A DNA stretch of 64,000 nt from Actinospineispora spinosispora DSM 44797. GTDB lineage: Bacteria > Actinomycetota > Actinomycetes > Mycobacteriales > Pseudonocardiaceae. Numbering within the stretch: position 1 is the first letter of the stretch; each line of letters begins with the position of its first letter. Below the pieces are notes generated by a model. That model did no database searches. It was not told the DNA's origin and worked only from the letters and a program-made list of their open reading frames with translations. Shown here piece after piece: positions 53,607 through 62,427 of this stretch. The position numbers and the translations under genes are program-made. Location of the stretch: contig NZ_AUBB01000010.1 of the NCBI RefSeq assembly GCF_000429025.1, forward strand, positions 248,001-312,000. The letters are read 5' to 3'.

Positions 53607-54402
53607 GGTTCCCGACTCGCCGGGTGATGACGGCGGCGATCGCGGTCAGGGTGCTGCTGTTCCCGGCGAAGTAGCCGTCGTGGCCGCTCACCCCGGTGGT
53701 GGGCAACGCGCGAGCGCCGAAGGCACGTGCGCTGGGATCGGGACCGTGGCCGAGGTCGCCGATCCGCACGTGGGGGACCCACCTGATCCAGTCGGTGGCC
53801 GCTGTCGCCGCCCAGACCTGTCCGGGGATGCGCAGCGCGGCGGCGGAGGGCACCCGAGCCCCGGGACTTCCCAGCAGCATCAGATCGTCCACCGGCAGCC
53901 CTGGCGCGGCGTCGCCGCACGCGACCGTGCCGTAGCTGTGGCACACCAGCGCGATGTTCGCGTCCGGCCGTGCCTGCCGGCGAACCTGCCCCATGAACCG
54001 GCGCAACGCGGTCGCACCCTCGCGGGCACGGGCGCCGGTCGCGGCGGCGAGGCCGACCCCCTCCGGCGGCCGGTACCCGAGCCAGGCGATCACCGCGGTG
54101 TCCGGGGCGACGTGGCTCAGGCTCAGCGCCATCCCGTACGGGCGTCGAGCAGGGTTCTCCGGGTCGTCGAACGTGGTCAGGTTGATGCCGACACCGGGAA
54201 CGATGACGGCCACATGGTGTGCGGTCCCCGGGTCACCCAGCGCGACGACGACCTCGCCGGAGCCGGTCCGGTCCAGTTCGAGAATGCGTTGGCTGGCCCA
54301 CCGAGGCCGGATGGGCACCGAGGCCGACGCGGCCGGGGTCGCGGCGGACGGAACGACGAAGGCGCTGACCAGCAGCGCGCTCAGCAGGGCGAGGAGTCTC
54401 AT
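53572..54402 (-). CDS. Secreted alpha/beta hydrolase (DUF1023 type)
   Basis: Exported protein of 276 residues. An N-terminal signal peptide (MRLLALLSALLVSAFVVPSAATPAA) is followed by an alpha/beta hydrolase core. The nucleophile motif is VCHSYGTVA (G-x-S-x-G variant CHSYG), with LMLLGSPGARVP, and His in SGHDGYFAG near the end. DUF1023 enzymes in actinobacteria act as esterases or lipases. The gene follows the two-component genes on the same strand, with CTCCGGAGTA in its upstream region, so it may be a target of the response regulator. Confidence 0.8.
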   Translation of the reverse strand: MRLLALLSALLVSAFVVPSAATPAASASVPIRPRWASQRILELDRTGSGEVVVALGDPGTAHHVAVIVPGVGINLTTFDDPENPARRPYGMALSLSHVAPDTAVIAWLGYRPPEGVGLAAATGARAREGATALRRFMGQVRRQARPDANIALVCHSYGTVACGDAAPGLPVDDLMLLGSPGARVPSAAALRIPGQVWAATAATDWIRWVPHVRIGDLGHGPDPSARAFGARALPTTGVSGHDGYFAGNSSTLTAIAAVITRRVGNLSTPSPVSRHT

Positions 54403-54442
54403 GATCGCTGACGCTAGGAAGACGACCGAGGCGGAATCGTCG

Positions 54443-54452
54443 CTCCGGAGTA
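54443..54452. promoter_or_regulatory. Candidate response-regulator site upstream of hydrolase
   Basis: CTCCGGAGTA here is the reverse complement of TACTCCGGAG at 56562-56571 upstream of the kinase gene. Both lie upstream of minus-strand genes of the same neighbourhood. Confidence 0.4.
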
Positions 54453-54465
54453 GCGAGTCTCAGGT

Positions 54466-54479
54466 GCTACCCCGGTAGC
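54466..54479. other. Short perfect dyad between response regulator and hydrolase genes
   Basis: GCTACCCCGGTAGC forms a 6-bp stem with a CC loop, just after the response-regulator stop. It may be an operator or a weak terminator. A related CGGTAGCG is found at 56534-56541 upstream of the kinase gene. Confidence 0.35.
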
Positions 54480-54488
54480 GCACGGGCC

Positions 54489-55178
54489 TCAGACGCCCGG
54501 CGCGACCAGGCCGGACTCGTACGCAACGATCACCGCTTGTGCTCGGTCACGTAGCCCCAACTTGGTCAGCACCCTGCTGACGTGGGTCTTGACCGTCTGT
54601 TCGGACAGTACGAACTCGGCGGCGATCTCGGCGTTCGACATGCCCTTGGCGACGAGCCCGAGCACCTCGGTCTCGCGGGGGGTGAGTGCGCTCAACGCGT
54701 CCGGCCTCGTCCAGCCGGGGCGCTCGGCGGGCTGCGCACGTACGAAGTCCTCGATGAGCCGCCGGGTGATGGACGGCGCGAGCAGCGCGTCGCCGGCGGC
54801 GACCACCCGGACGGCGTCCAGCAGCTCACTGGCCGGAGCGTGCTTCAGCAGGAACCCGCTGGCACCGGAGCGCAGCGCGGCGTAGACGTACTCGTCGAGG
54901 TCGAACGTGGTCAGCACCAGCAGCCGGGGCAGCGGAGCCGCGTCGGTGTCCGCCAGGATCATCCTGGTGGCGGTGAGACCGTCCATCTCGGGCATGCGGA
55001 TGTCCATCAGCACCACGTCGGGCCCGGTCCCGGCCCTGCGCAGCGAGCGGACCAGCGCCACCGCCTCACGACCGTCGGATGCCGCGCCGACCACCTCGAT
55101 GTCGGGTTGCGCCCCGAGCAGCGCGGAGAAACCCTCCCGCACCATCGCCTGGTCGTCGGCCAGCAGCACCCTGATCAC
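54489..55178 (-). CDS. NarL/LuxR-type response regulator
   Basis: Response regulator of 229 residues. The receiver domain has the acidic pair DD at residues 8-9, phospho-acceptor Asp59 in VVLMDIRMPEMDG, and the conserved Lys in GFLLKHA near 110. The C-terminal LuxR-type HTH (LTPRETEVLGLVAKGMSNAEIAAEFVLSEQTVKTHVSRVLTKLGLRDRAQ in two pieces, about 165-215) binds DNA. The GTG start overlaps the kinase stop (GTGA), so they are co-translated. Likely targets are its own operon and the hydrolase gene downstream, on the basis of a shared CTCCGGAGTA sequence. Confidence 0.93.
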   Translation of the reverse strand: MIRVLLADDQAMVREGFSALLGAQPDIEVVGAASDGREAVALVRSLRRAGTGPDVVLMDIRMPEMDGLTATRMILADTDAAPLPRLLVLTTFDLDEYVYAALRSGASGFLLKHAPASELLDAVRVVAAGDALLAPSITRRLIEDFVRAQPAERPGWTRPDALSALTPRETEVLGLVAKGMSNAEIAAEFVLSEQTVKTHVSRVLTKLGLRDRAQAVIVAYESGLVAPGV

Positions 55179-56488
55179 ATGTTCCCTCTCGTCGGCGACG
55201 GTTCACCCGCGGGTAGCACCACGCGTACGGTGAACCCGCCGTCCGAGTCCGGTCCGGCGCTCAGGTCGCCGCCGTGGAGCGCGGCTCGTTCGCGCATCCC
55301 GACCAACCCGTGCCCACCTGGGTGGGCAGCGCCGACAGTGCCCGGCGGCCGTGCGACCGCCGGTGTCCGGCCCGGTGCGGAACGCACCACCAGCTCCACC
55401 GAATCAGCGTGGCGCCGCAGACGCAGCGACACCGCCGCGCCCGGTGCGTGCCGCCGCGAGTTGGTCAGCGCCTCCTGCGCGATGCGGTAGAGCGAGAGCC
55501 CCACCGCGGCCGGCATCCGCTCCGTCACCGTATCGAGTCCGGGGTCGAGGTCCGTATCCACCTGCAGTCCCGCGTCCCTGGCCTGGGACAACAAGGCCGG
55601 AAGTTGATCAAGCGAAGGTTGTGGGGTGACCTCGACGGTGTCCGAGTCGCGCAACACACCCAGCAGCGCCTGCATCTCGCTCATCGCGGCTCTCGCGGCG
55701 GTTCCGATCTCCGCGATCTCGGTCCTGCCCTCCGTGTTCAACACGGGCAACCGGTAGGGCGCGGTCTCACACCGCACCGCGATCATCGACATGTGGTGCG
55801 CGACCACGTCGTGCATCTCCCGCGCGATGCGGGCCCGTTCGGCGAGCGCTCCCTGCTCGGCCTGCGCCTCGGCTGCCCTGGCCTGCTCCGCGGCCAGCGC
55901 CCGTTCGCTGCCCAGCCTGGCTCCGATGCTGGCCCCGACGACCAACGGCACGATCATGCCGCCCACCGAGAGCGGGAGGTAGCCCAGTTCCACCGGCCAC
56001 GGGCCGATCGTGGCCAGCAGGATCAGTACGGCCGTCCCCACCAGCCCGAGACCGACCGCGTCGCGCCCCGACCGCCCCGCGCCCGCACACAGCAGCACCG
56101 GTACCCAGATGCACCACTCCCATGGTTCGAGCAGCGGGACCGGCGCGACGGGCGCCGCGATCAGGTACGGCACGACCAACACCCACAGGGTGACCGCTCG
56201 CCACGCGTCCAGCGGCCGCCGGGTGCAGAGCGCCGACCCGCCGACGAACGGCAGAAGGAGCAGGAAGGCGACCCCGCCCACCATCCGATGCTGGTCGTTG
56301 ATGACCGCGCCGGACGCGGCGCCGATGGTGATCAGGCCGTAGAGACCGGTGAGCCAGGGCAGCGCACGCCAGAGCCGTACCCGCCACCTGCCCTGAGCGG
56401 GGCCGGTCCAGTAGCGGTCAGGTCGGTTGCGGCTCGGCCACAGCACGGCGCCGACCGGCCGCGCGGCCGACACCAGTAGGCGGTTCAC
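55175..56488 (-). CDS. Sensor histidine kinase, NarL-partner (HisKA_3) type
   Basis: Membrane kinase of 437 residues. Five or six transmembrane helices in the first 190 residues form the sensor region without a large external loop, so it probably senses a membrane-embedded cue. A short coiled coil rich in Ala and Glu leads to the HisKA_3 motif RIAREMHDVVAHHMSMI with the phospho-acceptor His at about 225. The HATPase domain has EALTNSRRHAPGA and a GHGLVGMRERAALHGG G-box. The GTG at 56488 is used; a TTG lies just upstream. It is divergent from dnaE. Confidence 0.92.
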   Translation of the reverse strand: MNRLLVSAARPVGAVLWPSRNRPDRYWTGPAQGRWRVRLWRALPWLTGLYGLITIGAASGAVINDQHRMVGGVAFLLLLPFVGGSALCTRRPLDAWRAVTLWVLVVPYLIAAPVAPVPLLEPWEWCIWVPVLLCAGAGRSGRDAVGLGLVGTAVLILLATIGPWPVELGYLPLSVGGMIVPLVVGASIGARLGSERALAAEQARAAEAQAEQGALAERARIAREMHDVVAHHMSMIAVRCETAPYRLPVLNTEGRTEIAEIGTAARAAMSEMQALLGVLRDSDTVEVTPQPSLDQLPALLSQARDAGLQVDTDLDPGLDTVTERMPAAVGLSLYRIAQEALTNSRRHAPGAAVSLRLRRHADSVELVVRSAPGRTPAVARPPGTVGAAHPGGHGLVGMRERAALHGGDLSAGPDSDGGFTVRVVLPAGEPSPTRGNM

Positions 56489-56550
56489 AACTCAAGGACC
56501 CTAGCGACGGCGCCGGGTGGACGCGTCACTCCTCGGTAGCGTCCCGCACG

Positions 56551-56571
56551 TACCTCCGGCGTACTCCGGAG
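56551..56571. promoter_or_regulatory. Repeated CTCCGG motif upstream of kinase gene
   Basis: TACCTCCGG (56551-56559) and TACTCCGGAG (56562-56571) form a direct repeat with 11-base spacing. Its CTCCGGAGTA core recurs at 54443-54452. This suggests autoregulation by the adjacent response regulator. Confidence 0.4.
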
Positions 56572-56584
56572 ATGATTTCCCAGT

Positions 56585-56598
56585 ACCACGATCGTGGT
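56585..56598. promoter_or_regulatory. Perfect 14-bp palindrome in the kinase-dnaE interval
   Basis: ACCACGATCGTGGT is fully self-complementary and lies in the 295-base divergent gap, in which no gene is seen. The protein that binds it is unknown. Confidence 0.4.
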
Positions 56599-56783
56599 GA
56601 TCTTCGCGAGCGCGACACGCCGGAAGGGGCTGAGCAGGGGGTTCGCGAAGGTCGCCGCCCGCTGCTTCGGACTGTCGGTGCCCGGGATTAGATTGGGGTG
56701 GTTCCGGTGATCTGGCCGGTGATCCACAAACGGCGAGTGTGCGGTCTCGTGACGCGATCCTCGCGGGGGAAGGAGCCTTCTTC

Positions 56784-59700
56784 ATGCCGTCTTCGGGGGT
56801 CGACAGCTTCGTCCATCTGCACACCCACACCGAGTTCTCGATGCTCGACGGGGCGGCGCGCCTGGACGACCTGTTCAAGGAAGCCTCCCGGATGGGCATG
56901 CCGGCTCTGGCCATGACCGACCACGGCAACGTGTACGGGGCCTACGAGTTCTGGCGCAAGGCCAAGGCCAGCGGCGTCAAGCCGATCATCGGCATGGAGG
57001 GGTACCTGGCGCCGGGTTCCCGGCACGAGCGCAAGCGGACCGCGCTGGGCAAGTCCGGGCCGAACTCGGACAACCCCGACCTCATGTACACCCACATGAC
57101 GTTGCTGGCGGAGAACACCGAGGGGATGCACAACCTCTTCCGGCTCTCCAGCCTGGCCTCCCTCGAAGGCTATTACTACAAGCCCCGTATGGACCGCGAG
57201 CTGCTGGAGACCTACGGCAAGGGGATCATCGCCACCACCGGCTGCCCGTCGGGTGAGGTCGCGCGGCTGCTGCAGCAGGACGACTTCGACGGCGCGTGCC
57301 AGGCGGCGAGCGACTACCGGGACATCTTCGGCAAGGACAACTTCTTCTGCGAGCTGATGGACCACGGCATCGAGATCGAGAAGCGGGTCCAGAAGGACCT
57401 CTTCGAGCTGAAGAAGAAGCTCGACCTCCCCGGCCTGGCCACCAACGACCTGCACTACACCTACTCGCAGGACGCGAAGCCGCACGAGGTGCTGCTGTGC
57501 GTCCAGACCGGTAAGACCCTGGCCGACCCGAACCGGTTCAAGTTCGACGCGCAGGACTTCTACCTCAAGTCCCCGCAGGAGATGCGCGCGCAGTGGGACC
57601 CGCAGTTCCCCGAGGCGTGCGACAACACCCTGCTGATCGCCGAGCGGGTCAACGTCGAGTTCACCGAAGGTCGTGACCTGCAGCCCAAGGCGCCGGTCCC
57701 CGAGGGGGAGACCGAGGAGTCCTGGCTGATCAAGGAGGTCGAGCGGGGGCTGCACATGCGGTTCCCGAACGGCGTCACCGACCAGTACCGCAAGCAGGCC
57801 GAGTACGAGCTCGGCGTCATCATGCAGATGGGCTTCCCCGGCTACTTCCTGGTGACCGCCGACCTCATCCAGCACGCGAAGAAGGTCGGCATCCGCTGCG
57901 GCCCGGGCCGAGGTTCCGCTGCCGGGTCGCTGGTCGCCTACGTGCTGGGCATCACCGACCTGGACCCGATCAAGCACAAGCTGATCTTCGAGCGGTTCCT
58001 CAACCCCGAGCGCATCTCGATGCCCGACATCGACATGGACTTCGACGAGCGTCGGCGCGGCGAGATGATCCGCTACACGACGGAGAAGTACGGCGAGGAC
58101 CGGATCGCGCAGATCATCACGTACTCCACGATCAAGGCGAAGGCCGCGATCAAGGACTCGGCGCGGGTGCTGTTCGGCCAGCCCGGCTACTCCGTCGCGG
58201 ACCGGATCACCAAGGCGATGCCGCCCGCCGTGATGGGCAAGGACATCCCGCTGTCCGGGGTGTTCGACCCGTCGCACAAGCGGTACTCCGAAGCCACCGA
58301 GGTCCGGGCGCTGTACGAAACGGACCCGCAGGTCAAGGAGATCATCGACACCGGCCGGGGCCTCGAGGGGCTCAAGCGCCAGTGGGGTGTCCACGCGGCC
58401 GGTGTGATCATGTCCTCGACACCGCTGCTCGACGTCATCCCGATCCAGCGCCGCGAGTCCGACGGCGCCATCATCACGCAGTTCGACATGGGCGCCTGCG
58501 AGACGCTCGGGCTGCTGAAGATGGACTTCCTCGGCCTGCGCAACCTGACGATCATCGACGACGCGCTGGAGAACATCGAGCTCAACGGCAAGCCGCCGCT
58601 GGAGATCGAGAGCCTGGAGCTGGACGACCCGAAGACCTACGAGCTGCTCTCCAAGGGAGAGACGCTCGGGGTGTTCCAGCTGGACGGCGGGCCGATGCGC
58701 GACCTGCTGCGTCGCATGGCGCCCACCGAGTTCGACGACATCTCGGCCGTCGGCGCGCTGTACCGGCCGGGTCCGATGGGTGCGAACGCGCACAACGACT
58801 ACGCCGACCGCAAGAACCAGCGGCAAGAGGTCACCCCGATCCACCCTGAGCTGGCCGAGCCGCTCAAGGACATCCTGGGTGAGACGTACGGCCTGATCGT
58901 CTACCAGGAACAGGTCATGGCGATCGCGCAGAAGCTGGCCGGCTACACGCTCGGCAAAGCAGACCTGCTGCGTCGCGCAATGGGTAAGAAGAAGAAGGAG
59001 ATCCTGGACAAGGAGTACGCCGGCTTCGCCCAGGGCATGAAGGACAACGGCTACTCCGAGAAGGCCGTCAAGACGCTCTGGGACATCCTGCTCCCGTTCT
59101 CCGACTACGCGTTCAACCGCGCCCACTCGGCCGCCTACGGCGTCGTCTCGTACTGGACGGCGTACCTCAAGGCCAACTACCCGGCCGAGTACATGGCCGC
59201 CGTGCTCACCAGCGTCCGGGACGACAAGGACAAGGCGGCCGTCTACCTCGCCGAATGTCGCCGCATGGGCATCACGGTCCTGCCGCCCGACGTCAACGAG
59301 TCGGTGCGCAACTTCGCCCCGGTCGGCAGCGACATCCGGTTCGGGCTCGGCGCGATCCGCAACGTCGGGTTCAACGTCGTCGACGCGATCGTCGCGGCAC
59401 GCAAGGACCAGGGCGACTTCGTCGACTTCTCCGACTTCCTGCGCAAGGTCGACGCGGTCGTCTGCAACAAGAAGGTCATTGAATCGCTCATCAAGGCCGG
59501 TGCCTTCGATTCACTGGGCCATCCGCGCAAGGGTCTGCTGCTGATCCACGCCGACGCGATCGACTCGGTGATGAGTACCAAGAAGGCCGCGTCGATGGGG
59601 CAGTTCGACCTGTTCGGCGGGGAGGACGCACCCGATCTGGGTGGAGTGTTCGACATCCCGGTGCCGAAAGAGGAATGGGACAGCAAGCACCAGCTCGCGG

Positions 59701-60317
59701 TCGAGCGGGAGATGCTCGGGCTGTACGTGTCCGGGCACCCGTTGCACGGTGTGGAGCAGCTGCTGGCCGCGAAGACCGACACCCCGATCCAGTCGATCCT
59801 GGAAGGCACGGTCCAGGACGGCGCGCAGGTGACGATCGGCGGCATCCTCGCGTCGGTCACCCGAAGGGTCAACAAGAACGGCGAACCGTGGGCGGCGGTC
59901 CAGCTGGAGGACCTGGCCGGTGGGCTGGAGGTGCTGTTCTTCCCCCGCGCCTACATGGTGGTCGGAATGGACATCGCCGAGGACGCGATCGTGCTGGTCA
60001 AGGGCAGGGTCAGCCGCCGGGACGACCGGGTGTCGCTGATCGCCAACGACCTCGCCGTGCCGGATCTGTCCGCGGCGAACGGCGGACCGGCCGCGCCGTT
60101 CCAGGTGAGCCTGCGGGCCGATCACTGCACTCCGCAGCGGGTGTCCAAGCTCAAGGACGTGCTGGTGAACCACGCCGGCAGCCACGAGGTGCACCTGAAG
60201 CTGCTCAACGGCACCAAGGCGACCGTGCTGCGCCTGGACGACGGTTTCAAGGTCACGCCCAGCTCGGCCCTCATGGGTGATCTGAAGGCGCTTCTGGGCC
60301 CGGGCTGCCTGGGCTAG
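56784..60317 (+). CDS. dnaE: DNA polymerase III alpha subunit (replicative)
   Basis: Replicative polymerase of 1177 residues. The N-terminal PHP domain opens with [16 protein letters not shown] and keeps MTDHGN, so the proofreading-type metal site appears intact, as in M. tuberculosis DnaE1. The polymerase core has [14 protein letters not shown] and [12 protein letters not shown] (about 414-425) with catalytic Asp residues, and later LYRPGPMG. The tandem helix-hairpin-helix, beta-clamp-binding segment GQFDLFG and OB fold ([18 protein letters not shown]) follow. The ATG at 56784 has GGGGGAAGGAG 5 bases upstream. It is followed by a perfect terminator. Confidence 0.96.
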   Translation: MPSSGVDSFVHLHTHTEFSMLDGAARLDDLFKEASRMGMPALAMTDHGNVYGAYEFWRKAKASGVKPIIGMEGYLAPGSRHERKRTALGKSGPNSDNPDLMYTHMTLLAENTEGMHNLFRLSSLASLEGYYYKPRMDRELLETYGKGIIATTGCPSGEVARLLQQDDFDGACQAASDYRDIFGKDNFFCELMDHGIEIEKRVQKDLFELKKKLDLPGLATNDLHYTYSQDAKPHEVLLCVQTGKTLADPNRFKFDAQDFYLKSPQEMRAQWDPQFPEACDNTLLIAERVNVEFTEGRDLQPKAPVPEGETEESWLIKEVERGLHMRFPNGVTDQYRKQAEYELGVIMQMGFPGYFLVTADLIQHAKKVGIRCGPGRGSAAGSLVAYVLGITDLDPIKHKLIFERFLNPERISMPDIDMDFDERRRGEMIRYTTEKYGEDRIAQIITYSTIKAKAAIKDSARVLFGQPGYSVADRITKAMPPAVMGKDIPLSGVFDPSHKRYSEATEVRALYETDPQVKEIIDTGRGLEGLKRQWGVHAAGVIMSSTPLLDVIPIQRRESDGAIITQFDMGACETLGLLKMDFLGLRNLTIIDDALENIELNGKPPLEIESLELDDPKTYELLSKGETLGVFQLDGGPMRDLLRRMAPTEFDDISAVGALYRPGPMGANAHNDYADRKNQRQEVTPIHPELAEPLKDILGETYGLIVYQEQVMAIAQKLAGYTLGKADLLRRAMGKKKKEILDKEYAGFAQGMKDNGYSEKAVKTLWDILLPFSDYAFNRAHSAAYGVVSYWTAYLKANYPAEYMAAVLTSVRDDKDKAAVYLAECRRMGITVLPPDVNESVRNFAPVGSDIRFGLGAIRNVGFNVVDAIVAARKDQGDFVDFSDFLRKVDAVVCNKKVIESLIKAGAFDSLGHPRKGLLLIHADAIDSVMSTKKAASMGQFDLFGGEDAPDLGGVFDIPVPKEEWDSKHQLAVEREMLGLYVSGHPLHGVEQLLAAKTDTPIQSILEGTVQDGAQVTIGGILASVTRRVNKNGEPWAAVQLEDLAGGLEVLFFPRAYMVVGMDIAEDAIVLVKGRVSRRDDRVSLIANDLAVPDLSAANGGPAAPFQVSLRADHCTPQRVSKLKDVLVNHAGSHEVHLKLLNGTKATVLRLDDGFKVTPSSALMGDLKALLGPGCLG

Positions 60318-60328
60318 GACCGGACGAC

Positions 60329-60375
60329 ACACGACTGAGGCGGTAAGGACATGGTCCTTACCGCCTCAGTCGTGT
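60329..60375. terminator. Strong bidirectional terminator after dnaE
   Basis: Two 22-base arms (60329-60350 and 60354-60375) are perfectly complementary around the loop ATG. It starts 12 bases after the dnaE stop and ends 16 bases before the stop of the convergent STAND gene, so it can serve both. Confidence 0.85.
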
Positions 60376-60390
60376 CTGGAGAGGGTCGGG

Positions 60391-62214
60391 CTATTCCCGA
60401 GGCGGGCGTTGCGGGGCCGAGCCGGTTCGGTGGCGGCCCGCTGCTCTCGCGGGAGCGATCGCCCGTACCCGGGCCAGCGCGGCGCCCACCGTGGCCGTCT
60501 GGGGGTTGTCCGGGCCATAGACCCTCGCGTACTCCACGTACGTCTTGTCGTAGAGCCGCACCGCATCGTCGAGATGTCCGGCGTACTCGTGCGCGTAGGC
60601 GAGCGTGTAGTGCGAGGCCAGGGTGTCTTGGTGGTCGTCGCCAAGCACCCGCTCACGGGTGGCCAGTACGTCCTCGGCGAGCGGGATGCCCTCCGCGGAG
60701 CGCCGGGCGGCCACGTAGGCGATCACCAGGTTGTCCGAGGCGGCCAGGGTGTCCGGGTGCTCCGGCCCGAGCAGCGTCTCGCATTCGTGGCGGATGCTCT
60801 CGGCGAGCTCGACGGCGCGGTTGCCGTCACCCACCGCGCTGAGCTGACGGGTGGCCCACTGGCGCAGGCCCAGAACCCGCTCGACGGTCTCCGGCGGCAA
60901 GGAGGCGGTCACGGAGCCCGCGCTGGTGGACAGGGCGGCGATGTGCGCGACGAGCTGGTCGCCCTCGGCCCGGCGGTCCCAGGCCTGCTCCTCGCCGAAG
61001 GTCGACCGGTCGAGCAGCTCGGCGGCGTCCGCGATGGCCTGGGGCAGGCCGCCGTCGGTGCGGAGCCGGTCGTCGACGGCTCTGCGGACCAGCTCGTGCA
61101 GCAGAACGCCGTCGGTGTCCATCCGCGAGGAGACTAGCGACCAGCGGGCGAGGCGCGCGACGGTGTCCTCGACGCGGTCCGCCGACTGGTAGAGCAGCCC
61201 TCGGGAGGCGCCGCTGGGGGAGAGCACGGCCAGGAGACCCAGCAGGCCCCTGACCTCCTTGTCGGTCTCGAACCCGCTGTCCTGCAGGGCGACGAGCACG
61301 GCCTCGGCCGAACCGGCGGGGTAGCGCTCCTCGTACCGGGAGCCGTCCTGTCCGTCGCCGAGCAGCTGCCCGGCGGCGACGGTGCGCAACCGGTCCAGGT
61401 ACGGCTCGGAGCCGGAGGCCTGCTCACGCACAGTAGCGACCGCAAGGTCGAGGGCGGAGGGCAACCGGCCGAGCTTGCGGCAGGTCGACTCGGGCAGACC
61501 GGTCTGTGCGGTGAGCTCGGTGGTCGCGGGCAGGTCGAGCGCGACCTCGACACCGAGGTGCGAAGCCTCCTGCGCACCACTGGTCACAATGACCCGCCAG
61601 CCGGGGATCGCGGGCAAGTACGGACGGATGGACTCGAGGTCGCTCACCCCGTCGAAGATGATCAGCGAGGGCTGCGTGCCGGTCGGAGGGTGACGCCGCA
61701 GCCGCTCCAGCGCGCGAGGGGTGCCCTCCTCCGGGACCCGCAGGCTCAGCGCGTCCGCGAACTCCAGCAGGCCGGCGACCATCTCCTCGTGGCTCCCGGA
61801 GTTGATCCAGGCGACGAGCGGCCAGCCCTCGGCGATCCGCGCTCGGGCGTACCCGGCCGCGAGCTGCGTCTTTCCCGCGCCGGACGGCCCGGTGAGCACG
61901 ACGACCTGGGTGCGCGGCCCGGGCTGGAACGCACTCTCCAGGCGTGCCTCGTCCTTCGGACGGGGCAGGTTCAGCGCGGGGGCGCTCGGCATGCGGCGCC
62001 AGGTCACCCAGGCGACCTCGGGCGGTTCGTCGAGCAGCTGGCCCCGGAACGACCACCAGGACAACGGCAGCCCGATCGCCGCCGCGGTCACGGCCGCGAT
62101 CTCCAGCGAGGTGGACTTGCTCAGGTCGTACATCTCCGCGCTGACGGCCCACACGACACCGAAGACGAGCACGACAAGGGCGGTAGCGATCAGCCATCGC
62201 ACCGACATCAACAC
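60391..62214 (-). CDS. Membrane-anchored STAND-like NTPase with C-terminal TPR repeats
   Basis: Protein of 607 residues. Two N-terminal transmembrane helices (about 5-25 and 37-55) place the rest in the cytoplasm. An NTPase domain follows with Walker A LTGPSGAGKTQLAAGY (about 107-122) and Walker B SLIIFDGVSD. The winged-helix-like arm contains LLGLLAVLSPSGASRGLLY. The last 170 residues have tetratricopeptide repeats (GPEHPDTLAASDNLVIAY, GDDHQDTLASHYTLAYAHEY, GPDNPQTATVGAAL). The layout matches STAND switches used for signalling and defence, but no effector domain is recognised. GAGGGG lies 7 bases before the GTG at 62214. Function unknown. Confidence 0.75.
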   Translation of the reverse strand: MLMSVRWLIATALVVLVFGVVWAVSAEMYDLSKSTSLEIAAVTAAAIGLPLSWWSFRGQLLDEPPEVAWVTWRRMPSAPALNLPRPKDEARLESAFQPGPRTQVVVLTGPSGAGKTQLAAGYARARIAEGWPLVAWINSGSHEEMVAGLLEFADALSLRVPEEGTPRALERLRRHPPTGTQPSLIIFDGVSDLESIRPYLPAIPGWRVIVTSGAQEASHLGVEVALDLPATTELTAQTGLPESTCRKLGRLPSALDLAVATVREQASGSEPYLDRLRTVAAGQLLGDGQDGSRYEERYPAGSAEAVLVALQDSGFETDKEVRGLLGLLAVLSPSGASRGLLYQSADRVEDTVARLARWSLVSSRMDTDGVLLHELVRRAVDDRLRTDGGLPQAIADAAELLDRSTFGEEQAWDRRAEGDQLVAHIAALSTSAGSVTASLPPETVERVLGLRQWATRQLSAVGDGNRAVELAESIRHECETLLGPEHPDTLAASDNLVIAYVAARRSAEGIPLAEDVLATRERVLGDDHQDTLASHYTLAYAHEYAGHLDDAVRLYDKTYVEYARVYGPDNPQTATVGAALARVRAIAPARAAGRHRTGSAPQRPPRE

Positions 62215-62427
62215 GATTCATCCCCTCGCCGCTGGGTTCTGCTGAAGGGTTAGCTTACGGTGACTGTCCATCCCCTCTGACAGTGGAAGACCCCTGGCGA
62301 AACGGCTACCCACAGTAGTCGAAAATGTCACGAAACGGTGACGATGACGCCGACGACGTTCTACTTCGATACTCTCTGTCGGCCATGCGTCTGTAGACAG
62401 TCGCGCTAGCCGTGCAGGGAGGCAACG

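Noticed and set aside
56688..59126. An 812-residue open frame antisense to dnaE
   Set aside because: Shadow of the dnaE codon pattern; no recognisable domain and the sense strand is unambiguous.
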